A DNA stretch of 64,000 nt from Enterobacter sp. C2 (GCF_019880405.1 NZ_CP082269.1:1426001-1490000), one strand, 5' to 3'; shown: positions 1-10,876, counted from the first letter of the stretch. The notes: generated by a model not told the origin, from the sequence alone. Made by a program: numbers and translations.

Positions 1-737
1 TCACCCTCTCCCGTCAGCAGCAGCTGGCCAGGACCCAGGCGGTATCTCGCCAGGATCTCGACAGCGCCGCCACTGAGCTGGCGGTAAAAGAGGCGCAGAC
101 CGGTACCATAGAAGCGCAGATCAAGCGTAACCAGGCCACGCTCGACACGGCAAAAACCAACCTCGACTACACGCGGATTATCGCCCCGATGGCGGGAGAG
201 GTGACGCAGATTACGACCCTGCAAGGCCAGACGGTGATCGCCGCCCAGCAGGCGCCGAACATTCTCACCCTGGCGGATATGAGCACCATGCTGGTCAAAG
301 CCCAGGTTTCAGAAGCAGACGTTATTCACCTCAAGCCGGGGCAGAAGGCGTGGTTTACCGTACTGGGGGATCCGCTGACGCGCTACGAAGGGGTGCTGAA
401 GGATATTCTACCGACGCCGGAGAAGGTTAACGACGCCATCTTCTACTATGCGCGTTTTGAGGTGCCGAATCCGCAAGGGGTACTGCGTCTGGAGATGACC
501 GCTCAGGTCCATATTCAACTCTCGACGGTGAAAAACGTGCTGACCATCCCGCTGGCGGCGCTGGGTGAACCCATTGGCGATAACCGTTACAAGGTCACGC
601 TGCTGCGCAACGGTGAAACCCGCGAGCGGGAGGTAACGCTCGGGGCGCGCAACGATACCGACGCTGAAGTCGTGAAAGGCCTGGAGGAGGGCGATGAGGT
701 CGTTATTGACCAGGATAACGCCGGAGCCGCACCATGA
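1..737 (+). CDS. macA: MacA, periplasmic adaptor of the MacAB-TolC exporter (3' part)
   Basis: The gene is cut by the window edge; the first complete codon is at position 3 and the open frame continues to TGA at 735-737. MacA is the membrane fusion protein linking the MacB ABC transporter to TolC for export of macrolides and other substrates. The visible part starts in the helical hairpin (heptad-like [20 protein letters not shown]) and continues through the lipoyl/beta-barrel region ([29 protein letters not shown]) to the membrane-proximal domain. The ATG at 189 is an internal Met, not the gene start, because the upstream codons read as normal MacA. The stop overlaps the macB start by 4 bp (ATGA), typical of translational coupling. 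Confidence 0.95.
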   Translation, partial: TLSRQQQLARTQAVSRQDLDSAATELAVKEAQTGTIEAQIKRNQATLDTAKTNLDYTRIIAPMAGEVTQITTLQGQTVIAAQQAPNILTLADMSTMLVKAQVSEADVIHLKPGQKAWFTVLGDPLTRYEGVLKDILPTPEKVNDAIFYYARFEVPNPQGVLRLEMTAQVHIQLSTVKNVLTIPLAALGEPIGDNRYKVTLLRNGETREREVTLGARNDTDAEVVKGLEEGDEVVIDQDNAGAAP

Positions 738-2677
738 CGACCCTGCTTGAGCTGCGGGATATCCGCCGCAGCTACCCCTCAGGCGAAGGCATGGTTGAGG
801 TGCTGAAAGGTGTCACGCTAGATATCGCCGCCGGTGAGATGGTGGCCATCGTGGGCGCATCCGGCTCGGGTAAATCGACCCTGATGAATATTCTTGGCTG
901 CCTGGATAAACCTACCAGCGGCAGCTACAGGGTGGCAGGGGTGGACGTCGCCACGCTGGACGGTGACGCGCTGGCCCGCCTGCGCAGGGAGCATTTCGGC
1001 TTTATCTTCCAGCGCTACCATCTGCTCTCCCACCTGACGGCGGCGCAGAACGTGGAGGTGCCTGCGGTCTACGCGGGTACCGAGCGTAAAGCACGGCTGG
1101 CCCGCGCCAATGCGCTGCTGAAGCGGCTGGGTCTGGCGGAACGGGAGAGCTATCAGCCTTCTCAGCTCTCCGGCGGCCAGCAGCAGCGCGTCAGTATTGC
1201 CAGAGCGCTAATGAACGGTGGGCAGGTGATCCTCGCCGATGAGCCTACCGGGGCGCTGGATAGCCATTCGGGAGAGGAGGTCATGGCTATCCTCCATCAG
1301 CTGCGCGATGCGGGCCATACGGTGATTATCGTCACCCACGATCCGCAGGTGGCGGCGCAGGCTGAGCGGATCATTGAGATCCGCGACGGCGAGATTATCC
1401 GCAATCCGCCGCCAGCGGTGAAGCCGGAAGCCGTCCGCCAGCAGCCCAGCGTCCAGCCAGATAACGGCTGGCAGCAGTTCAGCAGTGGTTTTCGTGAGGC
1501 ATTGACCATGGCGTGGCGGGCGATGGCGGCCAACAAGATGCGCACCCTACTGACCATGCTGGGGATTATTATCGGCATCGCCTCGGTGGTGTCGATTGTG
1601 GTGGTGGGGGATGCCGCCAAGCAGCTGGTGCTGGCGGATATCCGCGCCATCGGGACCAACACCATTGACGTCTATCCAGGGAAAGATTTTGGCGATGACG
1701 ATCCGCAATACCAGCAGGCGCTGAAGTATGACGATCTGATTGCTATCCAGAAGCAGCCCTGGGTTCGCTCGGCGACCCCGGCGGTATCTCAGAACCTGCG
1801 TCTGCGCTACGGCGGGACCGACGTGGCCGCCAGCGCTAACGGCGTCAGCGGGCAGTATTTTAACGTCTACGGGATGACCTTCAGCGAGGGGACCACCTTC
1901 AACGATCAGCAGCTTACCGGCCGCGCCCAGGTCGTGATCCTGGACGAGAACACCCGACGTCAGCTCTTTCCCAATAAGGCCAAAGTCGTGGGTGAAATTG
2001 TGCTGGTGGGCAACATGCCAGCGACGGTGATCGGCGTAGCCCAGGAGAAGCAGAGCATGTTCGGCAGCAGCAAGATCCTGCGCGTCTGGCTGCCCTATAC
2101 CACCATGTCAGGACGCATTATGGGCCAGTCCTGGCTGAACTCCATCACCGTGCGGGTGAACGAAGGCTACAGCAGCGAACGCGCTGAACTTCAGCTGACG
2201 CGACTGCTTACCCTGCGTCATGGCAAAAAAGATTTCTTCACCTGGAACATGGATGGGATCTTGAAAACCGCAGAAAAGACCACACGTACTCTTCAGCTGT
2301 TCCTGACGCTGGTGGCGGTGATCTCCCTGCTGGTGGGGGGCATCGGTGTGATGAATATCATGCTGGTTTCGGTCACCGAGCGCACCCGGGAGATTGGCAT
2401 CCGCATGGCGGTGGGGGCGCGTAAAACCGACGTGCTGTCACAGTTTTTGATTGAGGCAGTACTGGTCTGCCTGGTGGGAGGCGCATTAGGCGTCTGCCTG
2501 TCGATGCTCATTGCTTTTACGCTTCAGCTCTTTTTACCCGGCTGGGAGATCGGCTTCTCCCCGGTTGCGCTGATTACGGCATTTGTCTGCTCAACCTTTA
2601 CCGGGGTGCTGTTTGGCTGGCTGCCGGCGCGCAACGCTGCCCGACTCGATCCGGTTGAGGCGCTGGCGCGGGAGTAG
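734..2677 (+). CDS. macB: MacB, ABC-type macrolide/peptide export ATPase-permease
   Basis: This 647-residue protein fuses an N-terminal ATPase to a C-terminal permease, as is characteristic of MacB. Walker [10 protein letters not shown] is at residues 41-49, followed by the LSGGQQQR signature and Walker [13 protein letters not shown]. One transmembrane helix (near residues 270-295) precedes a large periplasmic domain, and three more helices lie near the C-terminus, including the [24 protein letters not shown] region typical of FtsX-like permeases. In the family the pump works with MacA and TolC to expel macrolides and secrete heat-stable enterotoxin. It overlaps macA by 4 bp and is followed by a hairpin terminator. 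Confidence 0.97.
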   Translation: MTTLLELRDIRRSYPSGEGMVEVLKGVTLDIAAGEMVAIVGASGSGKSTLMNILGCLDKPTSGSYRVAGVDVATLDGDALARLRREHFGFIFQRYHLLSHLTAAQNVEVPAVYAGTERKARLARANALLKRLGLAERESYQPSQLSGGQQQRVSIARALMNGGQVILADEPTGALDSHSGEEVMAILHQLRDAGHTVIIVTHDPQVAAQAERIIEIRDGEIIRNPPPAVKPEAVRQQPSVQPDNGWQQFSSGFREALTMAWRAMAANKMRTLLTMLGIIIGIASVVSIVVVGDAAKQLVLADIRAIGTNTIDVYPGKDFGDDDPQYQQALKYDDLIAIQKQPWVRSATPAVSQNLRLRYGGTDVAASANGVSGQYFNVYGMTFSEGTTFNDQQLTGRAQVVILDENTRRQLFPNKAKVVGEIVLVGNMPATVIGVAQEKQSMFGSSKILRVWLPYTTMSGRIMGQSWLNSITVRVNEGYSSERAELQLTRLLTLRHGKKDFFTWNMDGILKTAEKTTRTLQLFLTLVAVISLLVGGIGVMNIMLVSVTERTREIGIRMAVGARKTDVLSQFLIEAVLVCLVGGALGVCLSMLIAFTLQLFLPGWEIGFSPVALITAFVCSTFTGVLFGWLPARNAARLDPVEALARE

Positions 2678-2686
2678 GGTGATAAA

Positions 2687-2709
2687 AATGCCAGCGTGTG
2701 GCTGGCATT
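2687..2709 (+). terminator. Hairpin after macB
   Basis: AATGCCAGC and GCTGGCATT form a perfect 9-bp stem around a 5-nt loop, starting 10 bp after the macB stop and ending in TTTTA. It lies between convergent macB and cspD and may act in both directions. Confidence 0.75.
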
Positions 2710-2745
2710 TTAGGTGCGGGATGTACACAATTAAACTAAGCGGCG

Positions 2746-2979
2746 TCAGGCAACGGCCTCGACGAACGCCACGGCTTCAACGGGCACGATGACGCTGGCA
2801 TGATTGCCTTTCGGCCCCTGGTGTACATCAAACTGGACGGTTTGTCCTGCCTTGAGCGTTCTGTAACCCTCCATCTGGATGGTAGAGTAGTGGGCGAAGA
2901 TATCTTCGCCGCCGCCCTCAGGGCAGATAAAACCGAACCCTTTAGCATTGTTGAACCATTTAACAGTACCCGTTTCCAT
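2746..2979 (-). CDS. cspD: CspD, cold-shock-like inhibitor of DNA replication
   Basis: The 77-residue protein is a single cold-shock domain with the nucleic-acid binding motifs KGFGFI and DIFAHYS. In E. coli, CspD is made in stationary phase and under starvation, binds single-stranded DNA and inhibits replication; it is not cold-induced. The start was placed at METGTVKWFNN because AAGGATG lies just upstream as a Shine-Dalgarno sequence and the family begins there. An in-frame upstream ATG at 3051 would add 24 residues with no family match. The alanine/valine-rich tail (VEAVAFVEAVA) resembles other CspD C-termini. It is divergent from clpS, as in E. coli. Confidence 0.93.
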   Translation of the reverse strand: METGTVKWFNNAKGFGFICPEGGGEDIFAHYSTIQMEGYRTLKAGQTVQFDVHQGPKGNHASVIVPVEAVAFVEAVA

Positions 2980-3308
2980 GCTTCGACATCCTTCGTTAAT
3001 CTTCTTTGAGTAAGATGGAATGAACCGGTGGCAGAGTCTGGGTTTGTTCAAAACCTCGCCAACTCTCGCCTGTACAATTTAGATAAATCGGGGTTAGCGT
3101 CAAGCGTTTGGCAGCGACCAGCAGGATGATTCACTCGAAAATTTGAAGCAGTTAACGCTATTGCCTGGGTTTGTGACAGGCCTCGCGAATAGCAATGATA
3201 GATGTTAGTTATTTGGATCCTGATGTAGATTCAAAATGCATCTAGACTCAAGTCAACGACAGGGCGCACTCTGTCGGAAATGGCAACCTTAGATGAAAGC
3301 GAACAACG
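2980..3308. other. cspD-clpS divergent intergenic region
   Basis: These 329 bp separate divergent cspD and clpS and hold no convincing gene. The cspD-proximal half contains a candidate cspD promoter. I could not assign a clear sigma-70 promoter for clpS, although the stretch before it (3190-3260) is AT-rich. Confidence 0.6.
3076..3103 (-). promoter_or_regulatory. Candidate cspD promoter
   Basis: On the minus strand TTGACG (3098-3103) and TAAATT (3076-3081) are separated by 16 bp, about 100 bp upstream of the cspD start. This is a match by eye only. Confidence 0.4.
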
Positions 3309-3629
3309 ATGGGTAAGTCTAATAATTGGCTGGATTTTGACCAATTGACGGCGGATAAGCTGCGCGAAGGGCTAAAACCGCCATCTATGTATAAAGTTAT
3401 GTTAATGAACGATGATTACACGCCGATGGAATTTGTTATTGACGTGCTACAAAAGTTCTTTTCTTATGATGTAGAACGCGCTACGCAATTGATGCTCACG
3501 GTTCACTATCACGGGAAAGCCATCTGCGGCATTTTCACTGCTGAAGTAGCAGAGACCAAGGTGGAGATGGTGAACAAATACGCCCGGGAGAACGAACATC
3601 CGTTGTTGTGTACGCAGGAACTCGCCTGA
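3309..3629 (+). CDS. clpS: ClpS, adaptor of the ClpAP protease
   Basis: The 106-residue protein has the same length as E. coli ClpS and carries the N-degron binding core ([21 protein letters not shown] and [11 protein letters not shown]). ClpS docks on the ClpA N-domain, delivers N-end rule substrates and blocks SsrA substrates. The hydrophilic N-terminal tail ([21 protein letters not shown]) is the segment known to enter the ClpA pore. The gene lies 28 bp before clpA on the same strand, consistent with co-transcription. Confidence 0.97.
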   Translation: MGKSNNWLDFDQLTADKLREGLKPPSMYKVMLMNDDYTPMEFVIDVLQKFFSYDVERATQLMLTVHYHGKAICGIFTAEVAETKVEMVNKYARENEHPLLCTQELA

Positions 3630-3657
3630 TTAAGGCAAACTATTGAGGGGGTGCCCA

Positions 3658-5934
3658 ATGCTCAACCAGGAACTGGAACTCAGTTTAAATATGGCTTTCG
3701 CCAGAGCGCGCGAGCACCGACATGAGTTTATGACCGTAGAGCACTTATTGCTGGCTCTGCTCAGCAACCCATCGGCTCGCGAGGCGCTTGAAGCGTGCTC
3801 TGTCGATCTGGTGGCGCTGCGTCAGGAACTCGAAGCCTTCATCGAACAAACCACACCGGTGCTGCCCGTCAGCGAAGACGAGCGCGATACGCAACCGACG
3901 CTCAGCTTCCAGCGTGTACTGCAGCGCGCGGTATTCCACGTTCAGTCCTCCGGCCGCAGCGAAGTGACCGGCGCGAACGTCCTGGTCGCCATCTTTAGCG
4001 AACAGGAGTCTCAGGCTGCCTATCTGCTGCGTAAGCATGAGGTGAGCCGTCTCGACGTGGTGAACTTTATCTCCCACGGCACGCGGAAAGATGAACCGAA
4101 TCAGGCTTCCGATCCCGGCAGCCAGGCAAATCACGAAGAGCAGGCAGGCGGGGAGGAACGTATGGAAAACTTCACCACCAATCTCAATCAGCTTGCTCGT
4201 GTCGGCGGCATTGACCCGCTGATCGGTCGCGAAAGAGAGCTTGAGCGAGCTATCCAGGTGCTGTGCCGTCGCCGCAAAAACAACCCGCTGCTGGTGGGTG
4301 AGTCTGGCGTCGGTAAAACGGCGATTGCTGAAGGCCTTGCCTGGCGTATCGTGCAGGGCGATGTGCCGGAAGTGATGGCCGACTGCACTATCTACTCGCT
4401 GGATATTGGCTCGCTGCTGGCCGGCACCAAGTACCGCGGTGACTTTGAGAAACGTTTCAAGGCGCTGCTGAAGCAGCTCGAACAGGACAGCAACAGCATC
4501 CTGTTTATCGACGAGATCCACACCATTATCGGGGCGGGTGCCGCGTCGGGTGGACAGGTTGATGCCGCAAACCTGATCAAACCGCTGCTCTCCAGCGGCA
4601 AGATCCGCGTGATGGGCTCTACCACCTATCAAGAGTTCAGCAACATCTTTGAGAAAGACCGTGCTCTGGCGCGTCGCTTCCAGAAAATTGATATCACCGA
4701 GCCCTCTGTCGAAGAGACGGTGCAGATTATCAACGGCCTGAAGCCGAAGTATGAAGCGCACCACGACGTGCGTTATACCGCGAAAGCGGTGCGTGCGGCG
4801 GTGGAGCTGGCGGTGAAATACATTAACGATCGCCATCTGCCGGATAAGGCTATCGACGTGATTGACGAGGCCGGGGCGCGTGCGCGTTTGATGCCGGTCA
4901 GCAAGCGTAAAAAAACCATCAACGTGGCGGATATCGAAACGGTGGTGGCCCGCATCGCACGTATTCCTGAGAAGAGCGTTTCCCAGAGCGATCGCGATAC
5001 GCTGAAGAGCCTTGGCGAGCGCCTGAAAATGCTGGTCTTTGGTCAGGATAAAGCCATTGAGGCCTTAACCGAAGCCATTAAGATGAGCCGCGCCGGACTC
5101 GGTCAGGATCACAAGCCGGTAGGCTCGTTCCTGTTTGCCGGACCGACCGGGGTCGGTAAAACCGAAGTCACGGTTCAGCTCTCCAAAGCGCTGGGTATCG
5201 AGCTGCTGCGTTTTGATATGTCCGAGTATATGGAGCGTCATACCGTAAGCCGCCTGATTGGTGCGCCTCCGGGATACGTTGGTTTTGATCAGGGCGGCCT
5301 GTTAACGGACGCGGTGATCAAGCATCCGCATGCGGTACTGCTGCTCGATGAGATCGAGAAGGCGCACCCGGACGTCTTTAACCTGCTGTTGCAGGTGATG
5401 GATAACGGTACGCTGACCGATAACAACGGGCGGAAAGCGGACTTCCGTAACGTGGTGCTGGTGATGACCACCAACGCCGGGGTACGCGAAACCGAGCGTA
5501 AATCCATCGGCCTGATCCACCAGGACAACAGCACCGATGCGATGGAAGAGATCAAAAAGATCTTTACGCCGGAGTTCCGTAACCGTCTCGACAACATTAT
5601 CTGGTTCGATCACCTCTCTACCGAGGTTATTCATCAGGTGGTGGATAAATTTATCGTCGAGCTTCAGGTGCAGCTGGATCAGAAAGGCGTCTCGCTGGAG
5701 GTCAGTCAGGAAGCACGCGACTGGCTGGCAGAGAAGGGTTACGATCGCGCCATGGGCGCACGTCCAATGGCACGCGTGATTCAGGACAACCTGAAAAAGC
5801 CGCTGGCCAACGAGCTGCTGTTTGGAACGCTGGTGGACGGTGGTCAGGTGACGGTCGAGCTGGACGCAGAGAAAAACGAGCTGCTCTACGACTTCCAGGG
5901 TGCGCAGAAGCACAAGCCGGAAGCGGCGCATTAA
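3658..5934 (+). CDS. clpA: ClpA, AAA+ unfoldase of ClpAP
   Basis: This 758-residue protein matches E. coli ClpA in length. It has an N-terminal double Clp-N domain (residues 1-145), a first AAA+ module with GESGVGKT and LFIDEIHT, and a second with GPTGVGKT and [12 protein letters not shown]. The IGL tripeptide (KSIGLIHQ) that docks on ClpP is present. The start was placed at MLNQELELS, preceded by GAGGGGG, rather than the in-frame GTG/ATG-like codons 15 bp upstream. A second ATG at 4162 is a likely internal start. The C-terminal HKPEAAH resembles the E. coli tail. An intrinsic terminator follows. Confidence 0.97.
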   Translation: MLNQELELSLNMAFARAREHRHEFMTVEHLLLALLSNPSAREALEACSVDLVALRQELEAFIEQTTPVLPVSEDERDTQPTLSFQRVLQRAVFHVQSSGRSEVTGANVLVAIFSEQESQAAYLLRKHEVSRLDVVNFISHGTRKDEPNQASDPGSQANHEEQAGGEERMENFTTNLNQLARVGGIDPLIGRERELERAIQVLCRRRKNNPLLVGESGVGKTAIAEGLAWRIVQGDVPEVMADCTIYSLDIGSLLAGTKYRGDFEKRFKALLKQLEQDSNSILFIDEIHTIIGAGAASGGQVDAANLIKPLLSSGKIRVMGSTTYQEFSNIFEKDRALARRFQKIDITEPSVEETVQIINGLKPKYEAHHDVRYTAKAVRAAVELAVKYINDRHLPDKAIDVIDEAGARARLMPVSKRKKTINVADIETVVARIARIPEKSVSQSDRDTLKSLGERLKMLVFGQDKAIEALTEAIKMSRAGLGQDHKPVGSFLFAGPTGVGKTEVTVQLSKALGIELLRFDMSEYMERHTVSRLIGAPPGYVGFDQGGLLTDAVIKHPHAVLLLDEIEKAHPDVFNLLLQVMDNGTLTDNNGRKADFRNVVLVMTTNAGVRETERKSIGLIHQDNSTDAMEEIKKIFTPEFRNRLDNIIWFDHLSTEVIHQVVDKFIVELQVQLDQKGVSLEVSQEARDWLAEKGYDRAMGARPMARVIQDNLKKPLANELLFGTLVDGGQVTVELDAEKNELLYDFQGAQKHKPEAAH
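4150..4164 (+). promoter_or_regulatory. Internal ribosome binding site and start within clpA
   Basis: GGGGAGG lies seven nucleotides before an in-frame ATG at 4162, which is residue Met169 of ClpA. In E. coli a shorter ClpA lacking the N-domain is made from an internal start at Met169. The same site is visible here with a strong Shine-Dalgarno match. Confidence 0.7.
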
Positions 5935-5954
5935 TCTCTCACTTACGCCAATAA

Positions 5955-5982
5955 AAAAGGCCGGGATAATTCCCGGCCTTTT
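5955..5982 (+). terminator. clpA terminator
   Basis: AAAGGCCGGGA and TCCCGGCCTTTT form an 11-bp stem with a 4-nt loop. It lies between convergent clpA and infA and can act on both strands, since A- and T-runs flank it. Confidence 0.9.
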
Positions 5983-6024
5983 ACTATTCATAATCTGTGC
6001 AATTACCGCACAGTAGCGATGCGA

Positions 6025-6243
<219 letters not shown>

Positions 6244-6527
6244 CTAGTCCTCGGGGGTATCACTACCAAAATTTTTGAACCGGCAAGATAATGCCGAAGT
6301 TCGTCTGTTAAGTAAAGATTTGTGCTGATAAAACGCAGCAAAGTAACCTTGGCGTATTACCCTCGCGCCAGCGAAGCGGCGCAAAACGCGCAAACCTAAA
6401 GGGGAGCAATAAGATAAACGATGGGCGTTACCTGATTCGAGCTATTCCCAAGCGGCGGCGGGGCAACAGGCAGAAGCTACTCTGCGCCGCTATTATAGCA
6501 CTCTGAAAGAAAATATGCCGAAAACAT

Positions 6528-7232
6528 TCATAGGGCTGGCGTAAATAAGGTGCGCGGCAGCCAGCAACGTGGAGAAAGCGGTTGGTGACGCAGGCGCTCC
6601 AGATGCTGAAGGTAGTCCCGACGCGGCATTTCACCCATGCCCAGCGAGGCGGTATGCTCGTTCAACACCTGACAGTCGATCAGCTCGCCTCCCTGGCGCA
6701 AGAACTCCGCGCAGAATACCAGCAGAGCGGTCTTCGAGGCGTTGACCCGGCGGCTAAACATCGATTCGCCGCAGAACAGCGCCCCCTGAGCAACGCCGTA
6801 CATGCCGCCAACCAGCTCCTCTCCCTCCCAGACCTCAACCGAATGAGCATGGCCCAGCTCGTGCAGACGCAGGTAGGCCAGCACCACCGCGGGAGTGATC
6901 CACGTCCCTTCGTTGCGATCGGCCGCGCAGCCGTCGATCACCCGGCTAAAATCGTGGTTCAGCGTCACGCGGTAGGGCGAGTTTTTATGAAAGCGCTTCA
7001 TGCTGCGGCTGACGTGAAAGCGGGCAGGCCACAGCACCGCCCGGGGATCGGGGGACCACCAGAGGATCGGATCGCCGGGAGAGAACCAGGGAAAAATGCC
7101 TCGCTGATAGGCCATCAGCAGGCGAGCCGGACTGAGATCGCCTCCCAGCGCCAGCAGTCCATTGGGTTCACGCAGCGCGCCCTCAGGGGAGGGAAACGCA
7201 AGCGAGTGATGAGATAGCTGAACCAGGCGCAT
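6528..7232 (-). CDS. aat: Leucyl/phenylalanyl-tRNA-protein transferase
   Basis: The 234-residue enzyme transfers Leu or Phe from tRNA to proteins with N-terminal Arg or Lys, producing N-degrons read by ClpS (encoded at 3309). Family motifs include [36 protein letters not shown] and [19 protein letters not shown]. The start [16 protein letters not shown] was chosen over an ATG 18 bp upstream because family proteins begin here and have 234 residues. The gene follows cydDC on the minus strand. Confidence 0.96.
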   Translation of the reverse strand: MRLVQLSHHSLAFPSPEGALREPNGLLALGGDLSPARLLMAYQRGIFPWFSPGDPILWWSPDPRAVLWPARFHVSRSMKRFHKNSPYRVTLNHDFSRVIDGCAADRNEGTWITPAVVLAYLRLHELGHAHSVEVWEGEELVGGMYGVAQGALFCGESMFSRRVNASKTALLVFCAEFLRQGGELIDCQVLNEHTASLGMGEMPRRDYLQHLERLRHQPLSPRCWLPRTLFTPAL

Positions 7233-7273
7233 AGCGACAACGCTCCGCAACGCAACAATAGTTAATCCATTGA

Positions 7274-7294
7274 ACCAGGCACCCTGTGCCTGGT
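7274..7294 (-). terminator. Hairpin between cydC and aat
   Basis: ACCAGGCAC and GTGCCTGGT form a perfect 9-bp stem with a 3-nt loop just after the cydC stop. No T-run follows, so it may be a weak terminator, a processing site or an mRNA end protector. Confidence 0.5.
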
Positions 7295-7301
7295 CAGTCC
7301 T

Positions 7302-9023
7302 CTACAGCCGTTGCTTAAACTGGTAATAACGACCCTGTTTGGCCAGTAACGCTGTATGATTACCTTGCTCAATTATTTGACCATTGTCCATCACAATAAT
7401 GCGATCGAAACGCGATAATCCACGCAGGCGGTGAGTCACCATCAGCACGGTTTTGCCCTGGGTAACGCGCTCAAGTAAATCAAGAATTTGACTCTCGGTG
7501 GTCGCATCCAGCCCTTCGGTAGGCTCATCCAGCAGCAGCAGCGGCGCATCATGCAGCAGCGCGCGCGCCACCGCCAGCCGCCGCAGCTCACCGCCGGAGA
7601 GTTGACGGCCACCTTCGCCGAGCCAGCTGTTTAGCCCGCTCTCGTCCAGCAGCTTCTCCAGCCCCACCTGAGCGAGCACCGCCGCGAGGGTGTCATCCGT
7701 TGCCTGCGGCGAGGCCAGCAGCAGGTTATCACGCAGGGTGGCGCTAAACAGATGCACGCGCTGAGGCACGACGCTAACTGCCGCCCGCAAGGCGGATTCG
7801 CTCAGCGACGCAAGCGGCTGGCCGTTAAGGGCAATCTCGCCTGCGGCAGGATCCCAGGCGCGCGTCAGCAGCTGCAGAAGCGTGGATTTACCGCAGCCGG
7901 TGCGTCCCAGAATGGCAACGTGCTCCCCGGCGTTAATCTCTAATGAGAGATCGTCCAGCGCCTTTTGCGGCTGCTGGGCATAGCTAAAGCTAACGTTAGT
8001 CAGGGTCAGCGCCACCTGGGCAGGCGGTGGCGTCTGGTTTTCACTGAAGCGCACCTCGGGAGGATGCTGGGTAATCTGCGTAATCCGCACCGCCGAGGCA
8101 ATGACCTGCCCCAAATGCTGAAACGCCCCCGTCACCGGTGCCAGCGCCTCAAAGGCAGCCAGCGCACAGAAGACAAAGAGCGCAATCAGCGCCCCCGGCT
8201 GAGTATCACCCCCGACGCCACCCGCCGCGAGCCACAGCATGGCAAGGACGGCGACGGCGTTGATCAGCAGCATCACCGCCTGTGACAGCGCGGTAAGCTC
8301 TGACTGACGACGCTGGGCATCGTGCCAGCTCAGCTCGGTGTTCTCCATCTGCGCCCGGTAGCGTTCGCTTGCGCCGAAGATCGTCAGCTCCGCCTGGCCT
8401 TGCAGCCAACTCGTTACCTGCTGACGATACTCGCCGCGCAGGGTAGTCAGCTTCTCGCCGGTGGGTTTCCCGGCGCGATAGAACAGGGGCGGGAGCAGCA
8501 GCAGCGTCAGCAGCATAATACCGCCGAGGGTCAGGGCCAGGGTGACATCCAGAATGCTCAGGCCTATCGTCACCACCACAATGGTCACCAGCGCCCCCAC
8601 CAGCGGGGAGATCACCCGCAGGTAGAGATGGTCCAGGGTATCCACGTCCGCCACGATGCGGTTAAGGAGATCGCCCTGGCGAAAGCGCGCCAGCCCGGCG
8701 GGGGAGAGCGGCAGCAGCTTACTGAAGGTCGAGACGCGCAGATGCTGAAGCACGCGGAAGGTCGCATCGTGGCTCACCAGCCGTTCGAAGTAGCGTCCTG
8801 CCGTACGGGTAATCGCCGCGCCGCGCACTCCGGCGGCGGGGAGCATGTAGTTAAAGCTGTATAGCCCGCTCACGCCAACGACCGCCGAGGCGGAGAGGAA
8901 CCAGCCTGAGAGCGTGATCAGGCCAATGCTCGCCAGCAGGGTAACGATCGCCAGCACGACGCCCAGCGTCAGCAGCCAGATGTGGCGCTTATAAAGCGCA
9001 AGAAAAGGGATAAGCGCGCGCAT
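7302..9023 (-). CDS. cydC: CydC, half of the heterodimeric CydDC ABC exporter
   Basis: This 573-residue protein has six N-terminal transmembrane helices and an ATPase with Walker A GRTGCGKST, signature LSGGELRR and Walker B LLLLDEPTEGLD. CydDC exports cysteine and glutathione to the periplasm and is needed to assemble cytochrome bd. The length equals E. coli CydC. It abuts cydD with no intervening base, so the two subunits are probably translated together. The N-terminus (MRALIPFLALYKRHIWLL) is a normal cytoplasmic lead-in to the first helix. Confidence 0.97.
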   Translation of the reverse strand: MRALIPFLALYKRHIWLLTLGVVLAIVTLLASIGLITLSGWFLSASAVVGVSGLYSFNYMLPAAGVRGAAITRTAGRYFERLVSHDATFRVLQHLRVSTFSKLLPLSPAGLARFRQGDLLNRIVADVDTLDHLYLRVISPLVGALVTIVVVTIGLSILDVTLALTLGGIMLLTLLLLPPLFYRAGKPTGEKLTTLRGEYRQQVTSWLQGQAELTIFGASERYRAQMENTELSWHDAQRRQSELTALSQAVMLLINAVAVLAMLWLAAGGVGGDTQPGALIALFVFCALAAFEALAPVTGAFQHLGQVIASAVRITQITQHPPEVRFSENQTPPPAQVALTLTNVSFSYAQQPQKALDDLSLEINAGEHVAILGRTGCGKSTLLQLLTRAWDPAAGEIALNGQPLASLSESALRAAVSVVPQRVHLFSATLRDNLLLASPQATDDTLAAVLAQVGLEKLLDESGLNSWLGEGGRQLSGGELRRLAVARALLHDAPLLLLDEPTEGLDATTESQILDLLERVTQGKTVLMVTHRLRGLSRFDRIIVMDNGQIIEQGNHTALLAKQGRYYQFKQRL

Positions 9024-10790
9024 TTAAATCTCCTCCTGACGATGAGCGAGCAGGGCGGCAAAGGCCCCGTTGGCGGCGGAAAGCTCGGCAAAGGTACCCT
9101 GCTCGATAATCGATCCATCCTGCATGACCCAGACGGCATCCCAGTCGGCAAGCCCCTCTAGCTGGTGGGTAACCATCAGCGTGGTCTGGCGCAGGGAGGC
9201 GGCGTTTAATGCCTGCATCACGCGCTGTTCGCTGTGCGCATCCAGGCTGGCGGCAGGCTCATCCAGCAGCAGCAGCTGGCAGGGGTTGAGCAGGGCACGC
9301 GCCACTGCCACCCGCTGGGCCTGACCGACCGAGAGCCGCGCGGCCTGATCGCCAACCGGCGTGTCGATGCCCTGCGGCAACAGCGGCAGGAATTCACTCA
9401 CCCAGGCGCTATCCAGCGCGGCGTTAAGCTCCGCTTCGCTGGCATCGGGGCGCGCCAGCAGCACGTTTTCACGCAGCGTGGCCGCCGGAAGCTGTGGGTT
9501 TTGTCCCACCCAGCTCAGGCGCTGACGCCAGGCCGCAGGGTTAAGATCGCGCAGCTCGGTACCGTTAATCTGCAACGACCCCCGGTAGGAGAGGAAGCCG
9601 GAGAGAGTATTAATAAGCGAGCTTTTACCCGAGCCGCTCTGACCTACCAGCACCACACGCTGGCCGGCGGGCAGGGTAAAGTTCAGCGGACCGGCCAGCA
9701 CCGCGCCTTCAGGCGAGGTGATCCAGAGATCGCGGGCGCAGAGGCCGATGCCGTTGCTATCGTCAGGCACCGCCTCACCACGCTCTGGGTGGGCGAGCGG
9801 CGTCTCCAGGAAGGTTTTCAGGCTATCCGCCGCGCCGACGGCCTGCGCCTTCGCATGGTAAAAGGTGCCTAGATCGCGCAGCGGCTGGAAAAACTCCGGA
9901 GCCAGGATCAGGGCCAGGAAACCAGAGAACAGCGTTACGCCGGTGCCATAGTGGCCGAAGTTCAGCTCACCAAGGTAGGAGAAGCCAAAGTAAACCGCCA
10001 CCAGCGCAATGGAGAGCGAGGTGAAGAACTCCAGTACGCCAGAGGAGAGAAACGCCAGGCGCAGCACTTCCATGGTGCGGCTGCGAAAATCCTCCGACGC
10101 TTTACGAATATTGTCCGTCTCTGCCGCACCGCGGCCAAAGACGCGCAGGGTCTCCATTCCGCGCAGGCGGTCAAGAAAGTGGCCGCTCAGACGGGCCAGC
10201 GCCTTGAAGTTGCGGCGGTTAGCATCGGCGGCACCCATGCCTACCATCGCCATAAAGGTGGGGATCAGCGGGGCCGTGGCCAGCAGGATCAGTGCCGCAA
10301 CCCAGTTAAAAGGGAAGATGACAATCACAATCAGCAGCGGCACGCTCACCGCCAGCGCCATCTGCGGCAGATAGCGGGCGTAGTAGTCGTGCATATCGTC
10401 AATCTGCTCAAGGATCAGCGTGGCCCAGCTGCCAGCCGGTCGCCCCTGGATCCAGGCGGGCCCAGCCTGCTGCAGGCGGTCAAGCACCTGGCGGCGGATC
10501 TCATACCGGATGTGCAGGCCCGCATGAAAGCCGACGCGCTCGCGCAGCCAGACCACCCAGGCGCGCAGGACAAACACCAGCACCAGCTGGACAAACGGCA
10601 GCAGCAGCGCCTCGCGCGGAATATTTTCCATGATCAGGTAGTTGAGAATGCGCGCCAGCAGCCAGGCCTGGGCGACAATCAACAGACCGCTAGCCAGGCC
10701 CAGCAGGCGTGACGCCAGCAGCCAACGGCGGGAGAAAATACTTTGCTGTTTTAACCAGCGGGTTAATTCTTGTTGACGGGTTTTATTCAT
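9024..10790 (-). CDS. cydD: CydD, half of the heterodimeric CydDC ABC exporter
   Basis: This 588-residue ABC transporter half matches E. coli CydD in length. It has six membrane helices (from WLLASRLLGLASGLLIVAQAWLLARIL), Walker A GQSGSGKSS and Walker B LLLLDEPAASLD. The signature region reads LSVGQAQR rather than LSGGQ, as in E. coli CydD. Mutants lacking CydDC have no active cytochrome bd and an over-oxidised periplasm. It is first in a cydDC operon and is separated from upstream trxB by a terminator. Confidence 0.97.
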   Translation of the reverse strand: MNKTRQQELTRWLKQQSIFSRRWLLASRLLGLASGLLIVAQAWLLARILNYLIMENIPREALLLPFVQLVLVFVLRAWVVWLRERVGFHAGLHIRYEIRRQVLDRLQQAGPAWIQGRPAGSWATLILEQIDDMHDYYARYLPQMALAVSVPLLIVIVIFPFNWVAALILLATAPLIPTFMAMVGMGAADANRRNFKALARLSGHFLDRLRGMETLRVFGRGAAETDNIRKASEDFRSRTMEVLRLAFLSSGVLEFFTSLSIALVAVYFGFSYLGELNFGHYGTGVTLFSGFLALILAPEFFQPLRDLGTFYHAKAQAVGAADSLKTFLETPLAHPERGEAVPDDSNGIGLCARDLWITSPEGAVLAGPLNFTLPAGQRVVLVGQSGSGKSSLINTLSGFLSYRGSLQINGTELRDLNPAAWRQRLSWVGQNPQLPAATLRENVLLARPDASEAELNAALDSAWVSEFLPLLPQGIDTPVGDQAARLSVGQAQRVAVARALLNPCQLLLLDEPAASLDAHSEQRVMQALNAASLRQTTLMVTHQLEGLADWDAVWVMQDGSIIEQGTFAELSAANGAFAALLAHRQEEI

Positions 10791-10853
10791 TGCGCGCTTA
10801 GCAGGTGGCTTGTCAGATTTTTGTGCTGCGCAATGTTACAACGGGATAAAAAT

Positions 10854-10876
10854 AAAGGCGACTTATAGTCGCCTTT
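10854..10876 (-). terminator. trxB terminator
   Basis: AAAGGCGACT and AGTCGCCTTT form a perfect 10-bp stem with a TAT loop. On the minus strand it is followed by a T-rich stretch. It separates trxB from cydDC. Confidence 0.85.

Noticed and set aside
3745-4836. 363-codon open frame on the minus strand
   Set aside because: Antisense to clpA, without motifs.
6431-6440. GATTCGAGC resembling a tRNA T-loop
   Set aside because: No acceptor stem, anticodon arm or CCA end could be built around it, so it is not a displaced serW.
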